Position numbers and translations under genes: made by a program
Source: JBLHLB01 sp047618505
GTDB taxonomy: Bacteria > Planctomycetota > UBA1135 > GCA-002686595
DNA length: 19,282 nt
Direction: 5' to 3'
Assembly: GCA_047618505.1 (NCBI GenBank)
Contig: JBLHLB010000039.1
Span: 1 to 19,282, forward strand
The notes under the pieces: generated by a model
Told to the model about the DNA's origin: nothing
Databases searched by the model: none
The model's input: the letters and a program-made list of their open reading frames with translations, nothing else
Shown here: positions 1 to 7,231 of the stretch, piece after piece
Numbering within the stretch: position 1 is the first letter of the stretch
Layout of the letters: the number at the start of each line of letters is the position of its first letter

Positions 1-488
1 ACGAAGTTCGCGTTCATCAAGGCTGCGACCTCCTCATCCTCGAATGACTCGTGTTCCATCACGTGGCACCAGTGGCAGGTGGCGTATCCAATGGATAGGA
101 AGACCGGGACGTCGCGCCGCTTGGCTTCACTGAAGGCCTCGTCGCCCCAGGGGAACCAGTCGACGGGGTTGCGCGCGTGTTGCCGCAAGTAGGGGCTGGC
201 TTCGAAAACCAGGCGATTGAATTCCACGCCACCGTCTGTGGGGAGGGCCGCGATCTCTTCGGCCGAGGGGAGGGCTTGACGGGTTTCCCCTTCGAGTTGG
301 TCCTGGTGATCTTGCACTGTACTTGTTGCGTTGGTGGCGGCCGCTTCCACGGCTGCCGAAGTGGAATGTTCTGAAGGAGGAGCCGATGATTCGGTCTGCG
401 CTGATTCGCGAGCCGGTCCGCAGCAACTCAGTAACAGCAGCGGCAAAAGAGTTTGCCTTGCCCGTCTCACCGACGCCGTTAAGAGCAT
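1..488 (-). CDS. DUF255 thioredoxin-fold lipoprotein (N-terminal part, runs off left edge)
   Basis: This gene has no stop inside the window; about 162 residues are visible. Residues 14-23 read TLLPLLLLSCC after an Arg-rich start, which looks like a lipoprotein signal peptide with acylation at Cys22 or Cys23. A low-complexity Ser/Ala/Glu/Thr spacer follows to about residue 85. Then comes the start of the DUF255 (YyaL / spermatogenesis-associated protein 20) thioredoxin domain: the family block ASPYLRQHARNPVDWFPWG, then SIGYATCHWCHVMEHESFED, with the CHWC redox pair at bases 66-77. Family members usually continue into an alpha/alpha-barrel domain, which would lie left of the window. ATG at 488 was chosen because it gives a normal-length signal peptide; in-frame ATGs at 506 and 521 are alternatives and none has a clear Shine-Dalgarno. 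The family's function is not settled. A lipoprotein signal places this copy outside the cytoplasm, which is unusual for the family. Confidence 0.85.
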   Translation of the reverse strand, partial: MLLTASVRRARQTLLPLLLLSCCGPARESAQTESSAPPSEHSTSAAVEAAATNATSTVQDHQDQLEGETRQALPSAEEIAALPTDGGVEFNRLVFEASPYLRQHARNPVDWFPWGDEAFSEAKRRDVPVFLSIGYATCHWCHVMEHESFEDEEVAALMNANF

Positions 489-614
489 GTGGGAGCCGGG
501 GCGCATTCGTTTGGAAGTCATGGGGGTTACGGTGGCGTCACTGGAATCGAGGTGAACTGGCGTCTAAGGGGCTGCCTACGAGGTTCTGCTGCAGGACTGC
601 GAATTCCGTTTCTG

Positions 615-644
615 GATGGGCAATCTCCTGGGGGACTGCCCATC
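615..644 (-). terminator. weak hairpin after the double-VWA gene
   Basis: GATGGGCA (615-622) and TGCCCATC (637-644) form a perfect 8-bp inverted repeat around a 14-nt loop, starting 13 nt after the stop codon at 657. No T-run follows on the minus strand, so it is at best a weak terminator or an mRNA 3'-end structure. It is the only notable feature in the 168-nt gap at 489-656. Confidence 0.25.
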
Positions 645-656
645 GTAGTCGATTGC

Positions 657-3503
657 TCAGCGCCTGGTCTTACGCTGCGCACGGCGCCTTGCTTCTGACA
701 GCGCATCGCCGAATTCATCTGCGCCCTCCGCTTTCCGACGTGACTCGCTGGCAGCGCCGCGTTTCTCCGGAGCAGAACTTATCTCGGGCGAGGGGGGAGC
801 CGGATGCGATGTGGCAGCCGTTGTTGGGGCGTTGCCGGTGTCCTTGGCCCTTGATCTCCGCGCAAGGCGCAGGCGGGCGAGGGAATTCCACAGGCGCCCA
901 AAACTGAAATTAGAGAACAGGGACAGCCTGCGGACCGCAACCTCGAACAGTAGAAGGCACAGGGCCGCAAGGATGAGTTCGCGCGAGAAGACTCGCCCGG
1001 CGCGACCCCTGCGCTGGCCACTGAAGAACTCCGAGGCAGAAGGATCGACGATGCCGCCGCTGTCCTGAGCGAGCCGGCGCAGGAGTCGCATGCCGCGATC
1101 GGCGTCCGGCGTGCGTTCGAACTCTGGCGAGTAGGGCAGGGCAATTGGGGGCAGCTCAATGACGCGAGCCTGATCAGGGCCCCCGTCCTGCCCGTCACCG
1201 AGTCGGATGGTGCCAAGGGTGACACCTTCAGGGCGCAGGGGGACGCGCGCTTCGTAACGATCAGCACCGACACGCTCCAGGACGAATTCCCCCCAACTCC
1301 CATCGGCCTGCTGCACTCGCGCGGTCATACCCGATGTGTCCGGCGGATCCTCTGCGTCGGAGTCGACCTCGACAGAGATCACTGCCTCGCGGCCCTCGCG
1401 GCGCACGTCAGCGAAGAGCGATTCTGGCTCTTCCTGCCCCATCAACCAGCGCGTCAATGTGACGCTGGTCTCCGCGAAGCGATCCCAAGCCACGAAGTCT
1501 GCGCCATAGGTTCCACCGATCTGTCCGGTGTAGGCCGCCACGCGACCGACGCCCTGGTACCAGAAAGACAGGATAGGCGCCCTGTATTCATCTGTTGTCG
1601 CGGCAGCTGCGAAGGCACCGGGGCGCAGGTAGTTGAGGTTGTATCCACCAACGTCCGGCCAACCCGAAAGATTCAATCGACCCAGGGAAACCACGTCCTG
1701 GAGAACTGCCACACCCACCGGTTGATCGATGAAGGTGGAGCGCGCGATCGTCAAGGTGTCTTGGGCAAAGAGCAGCGGTAGCTCTTCGGGCGAGGTTGTG
1801 AAATAGGCCTCGCCACCGGCGTCCCGCGCGAGATCTTTGAGGAAGGCTGCATCGCTGTCTGATTCGGTTCCCAGGGCGATGACCGAGACGGTTGTGCCCA
1901 TTTCACTGAAGCGTTTGACCAGGTCCGGAACGCCCGCCTGCTCCTCCGCATCGGCAGCGTCAGCGAAGAGCACGATGTGCCGATTCGCCTGCTGGGCGCG
2001 ATCGAGTACTTGGGCCGCCGCCATCAACCCCGTATAGACATAGATTCCGCCGCCCCCCGCTTGGATCCCGGACACGCGCTCGGCCACTGCAACGGGGTCT
2101 CCACCGGGGCTCAGGGGCACGACGACTGTGGGCGCAGAATCGACGGCGATAACACTGACGGCATCGAGGCTGGAGAGCAGTCCAATGGCCTCCATCGTGC
2201 CCGCGTTCGCCAGACTCATTTTGGTGGTGCCTGTGGTCGGGTCCGCAACTGCGCCCATGGAACCGGAGGTGTCGAGCACGAAGGCGATGGCAACGCCCTG
2301 CTTGCGATGTTCCTGGCGCTGCTCCATGGAAACAGGCAGCAACTCGTCCACTGCGCTTAGGTGATAGCCACCTACACCGAAGCTAGCTTTGCCGCCGGTC
2401 ATGAGCAGGCCCGCGCCGCGCTCCAATACGTGTTCCCGTATAGCCTTGAGTGCATCTGGACCAAGGCGCGCAGCGGACACGTTTTCCAGCACAACCGCGC
2501 GCCAACGCGCCAGGCTGATCGCATCCAAGACCACGTCTTCAGGGGTCGTCACTTCGACGGGCAAGCCTGCGGACCGCAGGGCCCGAACAAAGGGACTGTT
2601 GCTGCCGTCGTCGTTCAATACAAGGAGGCGGCGTTCTCCCCGCGCGCGCAGGGCGCCGATGGCGGCGTTGTTCTCCGGGCGCACATCAGCAACATTTCCC
2701 TGGGCTACGTCGTTGAGGGCCACGTCAAAAGTGGCGATGCCAGGCTCGAGCAGCACATCTCGAAAGAGCACGCGATTCAAGCCTGGCTCGAAGATGCGCT
2801 CTCCTGAGGAGAGCAGCTTATCCCCGCGTTTCAATGCAAAGGAAGCTTCCGTACGTTGATCTGCACGTACCCAGACACTGAACTGGAAGGGCTCGCCGAC
2901 GGAGACCTCAGTGGGCAGTTCGATGCGTTCGACGGAGAGATCCGCTCCGTGGTCGCGCATGATCGGCAGGACGTGGATCTGAATGTCTCGGGCGAAGGCG
3001 CGGCGTGCTGCATCTGATGGGTCAGCGGCTGTGGATTCGCCGTCTGAGAGAACCAGCAGGGCCCCGTGACGTCCGCTTGGGATCAGTGCCAAGCCGGCGC
3101 GTAGGGCGCTGCTCAGGTCCGTTGCATCCTGATTGAGTTCGCGCTCGAAGGCACGGAATGGGTCGCCGGATCCGTTGGGTAAGCGTTCGAGTCCAGCCTC
3201 TTCGCCGAAGGCGACGACACCCACGCGATCCCCTCCGCGGGCTTCGGACTGCGCCAGGCGGATCAGCTCGAGGGCGCGTGCCTCCGCCTGGGGTGGCATG
3301 GAGCGCGAACGATCTACCAGGAACACCAGATCGCGCCCTGAGTGAACCAGGCGTGCACTAGGAAGGGCCAGGGCGGCGACGAGGAGCACAAGGGAGAGCA
3401 AGCGTAGACCCGCGGCCACGCGCCCCTTTGGGCGAGTCGTCCACCAGGCCAAGAGGACCGGGATCAAGAGAAGCAATAGCGCCGGTCTTAGAAATCCAAT
3501 CAC
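657..3503 (-). CDS. double VWA-domain membrane protein with glutamine-amidotransferase-like middle domain
   Basis: The 948-residue protein has two N-terminal membrane segments (about residues 5-20 and 32-50). A first VWA domain follows with MIDAS motif DRSRS at 64-68, a Thr near 128 and DGES near 154. A beta-sandwich-like stretch spans about 190-275. A class-I glutamine-amidotransferase-like fold spans about 290-395 (LLMTGGKASFGVGGY); no Cys nucleophile is seen where the active enzymes have one. A second VWA domain has MIDAS DTSGS at 411-415. A C-terminal membrane segment (ELILAALCLLLFEVAV) is followed by a basic, charged cytoplasmic tail. The start is GTG at 3503; GTGA is shared with the stop of the preceding gene, which implies translational coupling. 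Related proteins in Planctomycetota and other phyla sit with MoxR ATPase, DUF58 and BatA-like genes; no MoxR or DUF58 is in view. The role (assembly or chaperone-like, at the cell envelope) is inferred only. Confidence 0.9.
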   Translation of the reverse strand: MIGFLRPALLLLLIPVLLAWWTTRPKGRVAAGLRLLSLVLLVAALALPSARLVHSGRDLVFLVDRSRSMPPQAEARALELIRLAQSEARGGDRVGVVAFGEEAGLERLPNGSGDPFRAFERELNQDATDLSSALRAGLALIPSGRHGALLVLSDGESTAADPSDAARRAFARDIQIHVLPIMRDHGADLSVERIELPTEVSVGEPFQFSVWVRADQRTEASFALKRGDKLLSSGERIFEPGLNRVLFRDVLLEPGIATFDVALNDVAQGNVADVRPENNAAIGALRARGERRLLVLNDDGSNSPFVRALRSAGLPVEVTTPEDVVLDAISLARWRAVVLENVSAARLGPDALKAIREHVLERGAGLLMTGGKASFGVGGYHLSAVDELLPVSMEQRQEHRKQGVAIAFVLDTSGSMGAVADPTTGTTKMSLANAGTMEAIGLLSSLDAVSVIAVDSAPTVVVPLSPGGDPVAVAERVSGIQAGGGGIYVYTGLMAAAQVLDRAQQANRHIVLFADAADAEEQAGVPDLVKRFSEMGTTVSVIALGTESDSDAAFLKDLARDAGGEAYFTTSPEELPLLFAQDTLTIARSTFIDQPVGVAVLQDVVSLGRLNLSGWPDVGGYNLNYLRPGAFAAAATTDEYRAPILSFWYQGVGRVAAYTGQIGGTYGADFVAWDRFAETSVTLTRWLMGQEEPESLFADVRREGREAVISVEVDSDAEDPPDTSGMTARVQQADGSWGEFVLERVGADRYEARVPLRPEGVTLGTIRLGDGQDGGPDQARVIELPPIALPYSPEFERTPDADRGMRLLRRLAQDSGGIVDPSASEFFSGQRRGRAGRVFSRELILAALCLLLFEVAVRRLSLFSNFSFGRLWNSLARLRLARRSRAKDTGNAPTTAATSHPAPPSPEISSAPEKRGAASESRRKAEGADEFGDALSEARRRAQRKTRR

Positions 3504-5371
3504 AGCACAACCCCCAGGTTCGTACCCCTGCTCTTAGCCTTGAGGATCCACCAATTCGCTAGCAACAGCAAGAGCACCAGGGCACAGGCCAGGGCCTCCA
3601 GGGGATTGATTGGTGACGGAACTTCGGCGCGTGCCGTGCCTTCTAGCACTGTACCGGACCTTCGATCGCGCAGATCAGACTCGGCCGCGTCTTGAAACTG
3701 TGCCGCGAAGCGTGCAATGGTCTCGCCCCGGGGGCGCTGCTCGTCCAGTTCCTTTTCTGCTTCCCCGGATCCCGTCCGGGGCAAAGCCGCCTTGAGCCGC
3801 TGCACTTCAAACATCCCGGGTTCCCGAATGTCTTCTATCACCAGGAGATCTTGGGCCGTGCGTGTGACGTACTGCGTGCCATCCGTGAGCTCAGCCACGT
3901 AATCCCCGGGACCCGCGCCTCGGAACGTGAAGCTCGTCCCCACGGCGATGTTCACTGCGGCAGCCCCAGGCAACTGGGCGCGCCGTGCCTGGATCAAGTT
4001 CGATAGGAGGATGGCCCAGTCAGGTGAACGCGCCAGGGTCGAACGGGAGGGGCGCAGGTTGAAGTGATAGCTGTGGCGCCGCCCGTCAATCGTCTCGGTC
4101 AGAATCGGTAGGTCGCCGGCCGAGATCAGGGGGATTCCCGGCAGGACGACCTCGGGGTCAATGCTCCAAACGATGCCCTCTAGGGTCGTGCCGGAAAGCA
4201 GGGGATGTTGTCGATCAACGAGGAAGGGACCGATCAGGTCGCGTCTGCCTTTATCGGAGCCGCTGACAATGCGTAGGGACCAAGCTTCCCGCGCCCCTGG
4301 CGGTGGATCCCCGAGGATCAGGTGTGCGCTTTCCAGGTTGGCGGCGTGCTCCGTCTCGGGCAAGGCGAGCAATACACGCGAAAGCGGCTGTTCTTCCACG
4401 CCAAGTCCAAGCAGGACTGCTTCTTCTAGCGCGAGGGTTGACGCTAAGCGCAGCGTGCGGGCTGGCTCAGGAGCCAGGTCAACGGCGTTGTCCACAGCCA
4501 GGGCGTCGTTCTCCAGCAATGCAACACGCACGGCGGGATAACCCTCTGGTAGGGGGAACGCGAGGTGTTCGCGGCGCTCAGGCTGGAGCCTTACGGAGCG
4601 TCGCACGAGCTCGCCCCGCGGACCCGAGACCACGAGGGTGCGCGTAACCGTGTCCTCTGTGAAGGCCTGCAAGGTGACGAAGGCACGCTCCACAGCTCCA
4701 TCCGCACCAACCTCGCGTTTGCGCGTGGCGTGGACGATTCCAACGTTGTCCGCGGGACGGCCGACCGAGGCGACCTCGATGCCGCCGAAGTCACGCTCCG
4801 GGTCATGCTGATCGGTCACGAACAGCACGCCCCGTTCCCCGGCCAATTCGCGTGCGAATACCAGGGCCGGTTCTAGGGTGTGCCCCGTTGCTCCAGGCGT
4901 AAATGCAGCGAGGCTGTTTAGCGCCTCCTGGGCTAGGGCTGCTGGACCCGCGAGTACCCGTGGTCGCCGACCCGTGGCGATCAAGGTCACGCGCGCGTCC
5001 TTCCCAAGACCCTCAACACGCGTTCTGATCAGTTCGCGTGCGGCATCTAGGGTCGTGCCCTCGGGAGTAACCGCCGCCATGGAAGCGCTCGCGTCCAACA
5101 CAATGACCAGGTGCGGTGTCTCGTCGCCGGTGCAGCCACGCGGTCCGGCAAAGGCTAGGGCAAGTAACAGGGCAACAAGTAGCTCCAGCCAAAGTGAAGT
5201 TGTCGAACGCAGCTTCTCCCGCCGGCGCCCGGCGATGGGAACGTCGTCCTCCTCGACCCATAGGAAGAGCGCACTGACCTGCTTCGGCCGATAGCGCCGA
5301 CGAAACAGGTGCAGCCCCAGCACGAGGGGGACGCCCAGGAGCGCGAGCAGACCAAGGGGGTGAGCGAACAC
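3500..5371 (-). CDS. BatA-like VWA membrane protein (aerotolerance N-terminal domain)
   Basis: The 623-residue protein begins with the BatA/aerotolerance N-terminal signature: a membrane segment (5-21) ending LHLFRRRYRPK, a short cytoplasmic stretch with FLWVEEDD, and a second membrane segment (about 59-75). The VWA domain follows with MIDAS DASAS at 93-97. The remainder is probably extracytoplasmic beta-rich sequence, and a C-terminal membrane segment lies at about 595-613 (ALACALVLLLLLANWWIL). The start is GTG at 5371, with an in-frame TAG at 5402-5404 and no other start codon between, so the start is well determined. It lies 61 nt after the fadD stop and overlaps the next VWA gene by 4 nt. 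The two VWA proteins probably form a membrane complex, by analogy with Bat operons; the substrate is unknown. Confidence 0.9.
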   Translation of the reverse strand: MFAHPLGLLALLGVPLVLGLHLFRRRYRPKQVSALFLWVEEDDVPIAGRRREKLRSTTSLWLELLVALLLALAFAGPRGCTGDETPHLVIVLDASASMAAVTPEGTTLDAARELIRTRVEGLGKDARVTLIATGRRPRVLAGPAALAQEALNSLAAFTPGATGHTLEPALVFARELAGERGVLFVTDQHDPERDFGGIEVASVGRPADNVGIVHATRKREVGADGAVERAFVTLQAFTEDTVTRTLVVSGPRGELVRRSVRLQPERREHLAFPLPEGYPAVRVALLENDALAVDNAVDLAPEPARTLRLASTLALEEAVLLGLGVEEQPLSRVLLALPETEHAANLESAHLILGDPPPGAREAWSLRIVSGSDKGRRDLIGPFLVDRQHPLLSGTTLEGIVWSIDPEVVLPGIPLISAGDLPILTETIDGRRHSYHFNLRPSRSTLARSPDWAILLSNLIQARRAQLPGAAAVNIAVGTSFTFRGAGPGDYVAELTDGTQYVTRTAQDLLVIEDIREPGMFEVQRLKAALPRTGSGEAEKELDEQRPRGETIARFAAQFQDAAESDLRDRRSGTVLEGTARAEVPSPINPLEALACALVLLLLLANWWILKAKSRGTNLGVVL

Positions 5372-5432
5372 AGGGCCAGTGTAGCGACAATCGCGCCAGG
5401 TCTATCCAATCACAGGGCGCGCGAGATGAGAG

Positions 5433-7118
5433 TTACGAACGCTTGGCGAGCTCGCGGTCACGCAGCTCGCGCCGTAGGACCTTGAGCACAGTGCTTTTCG
5501 GAAGCTCGTCAATGAACTCGATTTCCCGGGGGATCTTGTAGGAGGCCAAGTTCTCGCGGGTGTAGGCCTCGATCTCTTCAGCCGTCAGGCTTTCGCCGGG
5601 CAGTAGCACGATGAAGGATTTGACCGTCTCGATCCGTTCCGGGTGGGGAATGCCGATCGTAGTGGCCTCGAGGATCTTGGGGTGCGCCATCAGGACCGCA
5701 TCAACCTCATCGGGGTAGACCTTCATTCCGTTGCAGTTGATCATGTCCTTCTTGCGGCCGACGATCTTGAAGAAGCCGTCTGCATCCATGGAGGCCAGGT
5801 CGCCTGTGTGCAGCCACCCGTCGATGATGGTCTTGGCGGTCTCACCTTCACGCTTCCAATACCCCGGCATCACCTGGGGACCGCGGATGACCAACTCTCC
5901 TTCTTCGCCGGTCGCCAGGACTTTGGTGGAGTCATCTGCGTCGACGATGCGCGCGTCCGTGCTCGAAACAGGGATGCCGACGGTTCCGATCTTGCGCAGG
6001 CCCCGGATCGGATTGACGTGGGTTACGGGCGAGCTCTCGCTCATGCCGAAACCCTCAAGAATGCGTGACTTCGTTAGTTTCTCGAAGCGCTCAAGGATCT
6101 CCGGTGTGATCGGGGCCGAGCCAGAGAAGCAGGCTTTGATCGAAGAAACGTCAATGTTCTCGATACCCGGATAATTGTTGAGGGCGTTGAACATCGCCGG
6201 CACTGCCGGGAACAGAGTGACGCCGCGCTTAACCACGGTGTCGACAACGGACTTGAAGTCGCGCGGATTGGCCACCAGAGCCAGTTCTGCCCCGAACCAG
6301 ATCCCAAAGGTTGTGCAGACCGTCAATCCGAAGACGTGGAAGATCGGCAGAGCTGTCAGAAGCACCTCTTCGCCGTATTGCATGCCCGAGAACCACGCAT
6401 GGATCTGGTGCACGTTGGCGGCAATGTTGCGGTGCGTCAGCATCGCTCCCTTGGATACGCCGGTCGTGCCGCCGGTGTACTGAAGGAGAGCGATGTCGTC
6501 CATGCTGACATCCACAGGCTTGAGATTGGCGACCGTGGAGTGCACTAGTTTCTTGAATCGGAAGACGCCGGCTTCTTCCTTGAACTTAGCGAACAAGGGC
6601 GGCGTCGCCTTCTTGAGCTTGAGGGGCGCCAGCAGGTTGAGAGGGAACTTCAGGTACTCCGGGATCGTAGCAATGATGTAGTTCTTCGCCGGCAGACGCT
6701 CGCGCATCGCGCGCACCCGGGCGACCCAAATAAAGTCCGCGGTGATTGCCAGGTCGACTTCCGCATCATTCCATTGGTGCTCGATCTCACGCTCCGTGTA
6801 GAGCGGGTTCGTCATCACAACGCGTGCCCCGGTCATCAAGGCTGCCTGGGTCGCGATTACCGTCTGCGGAATGTTGGGCAGCTGGATCGCAACGCTCTTG
6901 CCCGGGCCAATTCCCATGCCCTGCATAGCGGTAGCCAAGCGCTCGGCCACACTTTTGAGGGCGGCGTAGGTCAGGGTGCAGTTTTTGAAGGAGACCGCCA
7001 CGCGACCAGGAACCCGCGCGGCGGTGCGTTCGAGATAGCGCGAGAGGGGCACTTCCTCCAGGTCAATTTCCGTGGGGACGCCAGGGGAGTAGTGCTGATG
7101 CCAGGGGCGAGTATCCAT
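5433..7118 (-). CDS. fadD: long-chain fatty-acid-CoA ligase (FadD type, ANL superfamily)
   Basis: The 561-residue protein is full length for FadD. It would activate a fatty acid with ATP to acyl-AMP and then transfer it to CoA, in the cytoplasm or at the inner membrane. Visible motifs are the N-terminal block VPTEIDLEEV, NPLYTEREIEHQWND near 104-118 (very close to E. coli FadD), the P-loop YTGGTTGVSKG at 214-224, GFGMSES at 356-362, GWLHTGD ending at 440, GRKKDMINCNGMKVYP at 454-469, and the C-terminal PKSTVLKVLRR with the likely adenylation Lys at 546. The residue before that Lys is Leu545, where most relatives have Gly. The ATG start at 7118 lies 113 nt after the toroid-fusion gene. It is the only clearly metabolic gene in an otherwise envelope-directed cluster; it may supply acyl-CoA for lipid modification, or may simply be a passenger. 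Confidence 0.93.
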   Translation of the reverse strand: MDTRPWHQHYSPGVPTEIDLEEVPLSRYLERTAARVPGRVAVSFKNCTLTYAALKSVAERLATAMQGMGIGPGKSVAIQLPNIPQTVIATQAALMTGARVVMTNPLYTEREIEHQWNDAEVDLAITADFIWVARVRAMRERLPAKNYIIATIPEYLKFPLNLLAPLKLKKATPPLFAKFKEEAGVFRFKKLVHSTVANLKPVDVSMDDIALLQYTGGTTGVSKGAMLTHRNIAANVHQIHAWFSGMQYGEEVLLTALPIFHVFGLTVCTTFGIWFGAELALVANPRDFKSVVDTVVKRGVTLFPAVPAMFNALNNYPGIENIDVSSIKACFSGSAPITPEILERFEKLTKSRILEGFGMSESSPVTHVNPIRGLRKIGTVGIPVSSTDARIVDADDSTKVLATGEEGELVIRGPQVMPGYWKREGETAKTIIDGWLHTGDLASMDADGFFKIVGRKKDMINCNGMKVYPDEVDAVLMAHPKILEATTIGIPHPERIETVKSFIVLLPGESLTAEEIEAYTRENLASYKIPREIEFIDELPKSTVLKVLRRELRDRELAKRS

Positions 7119-7231
7119 GTAATCGAGGGTAGTCCTCTGCGCCCCCCAAGCAAGGCGCGATGCGCATCTACCCCAAGCTGGATGCCCTCAGCCGCAGCAG
7201 CGCCCTCCACATAGCCCTCCGCGCTCCGAAC

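Noticed and set aside
323..907. A plus-strand frame spanning the gap before the double-VWA gene
   Set aside because: It overlaps both the DUF255 gene and the VWA gene on the opposite strand, and its translation resembles no protein family.
5404..5415. A 12-bp sequence repeated at 3494-3505, where it overlaps the GTG start of the double-VWA gene; at 5404-5415 it would give GTG-Ile-Gly-stop just before the BatA-like gene
   Set aside because: Exact 12-mers recur by chance several times in a sequence of this length; no longer similarity flanks the copies, so a duplicated start region is not supported.
7159..7168. A perfect 10-bp palindrome, GATGCGCATC, in the gap upstream of fadD
   Set aside because: It could be an operator, but palindromes of this size occur by chance and no second copy or promoter was recognised.
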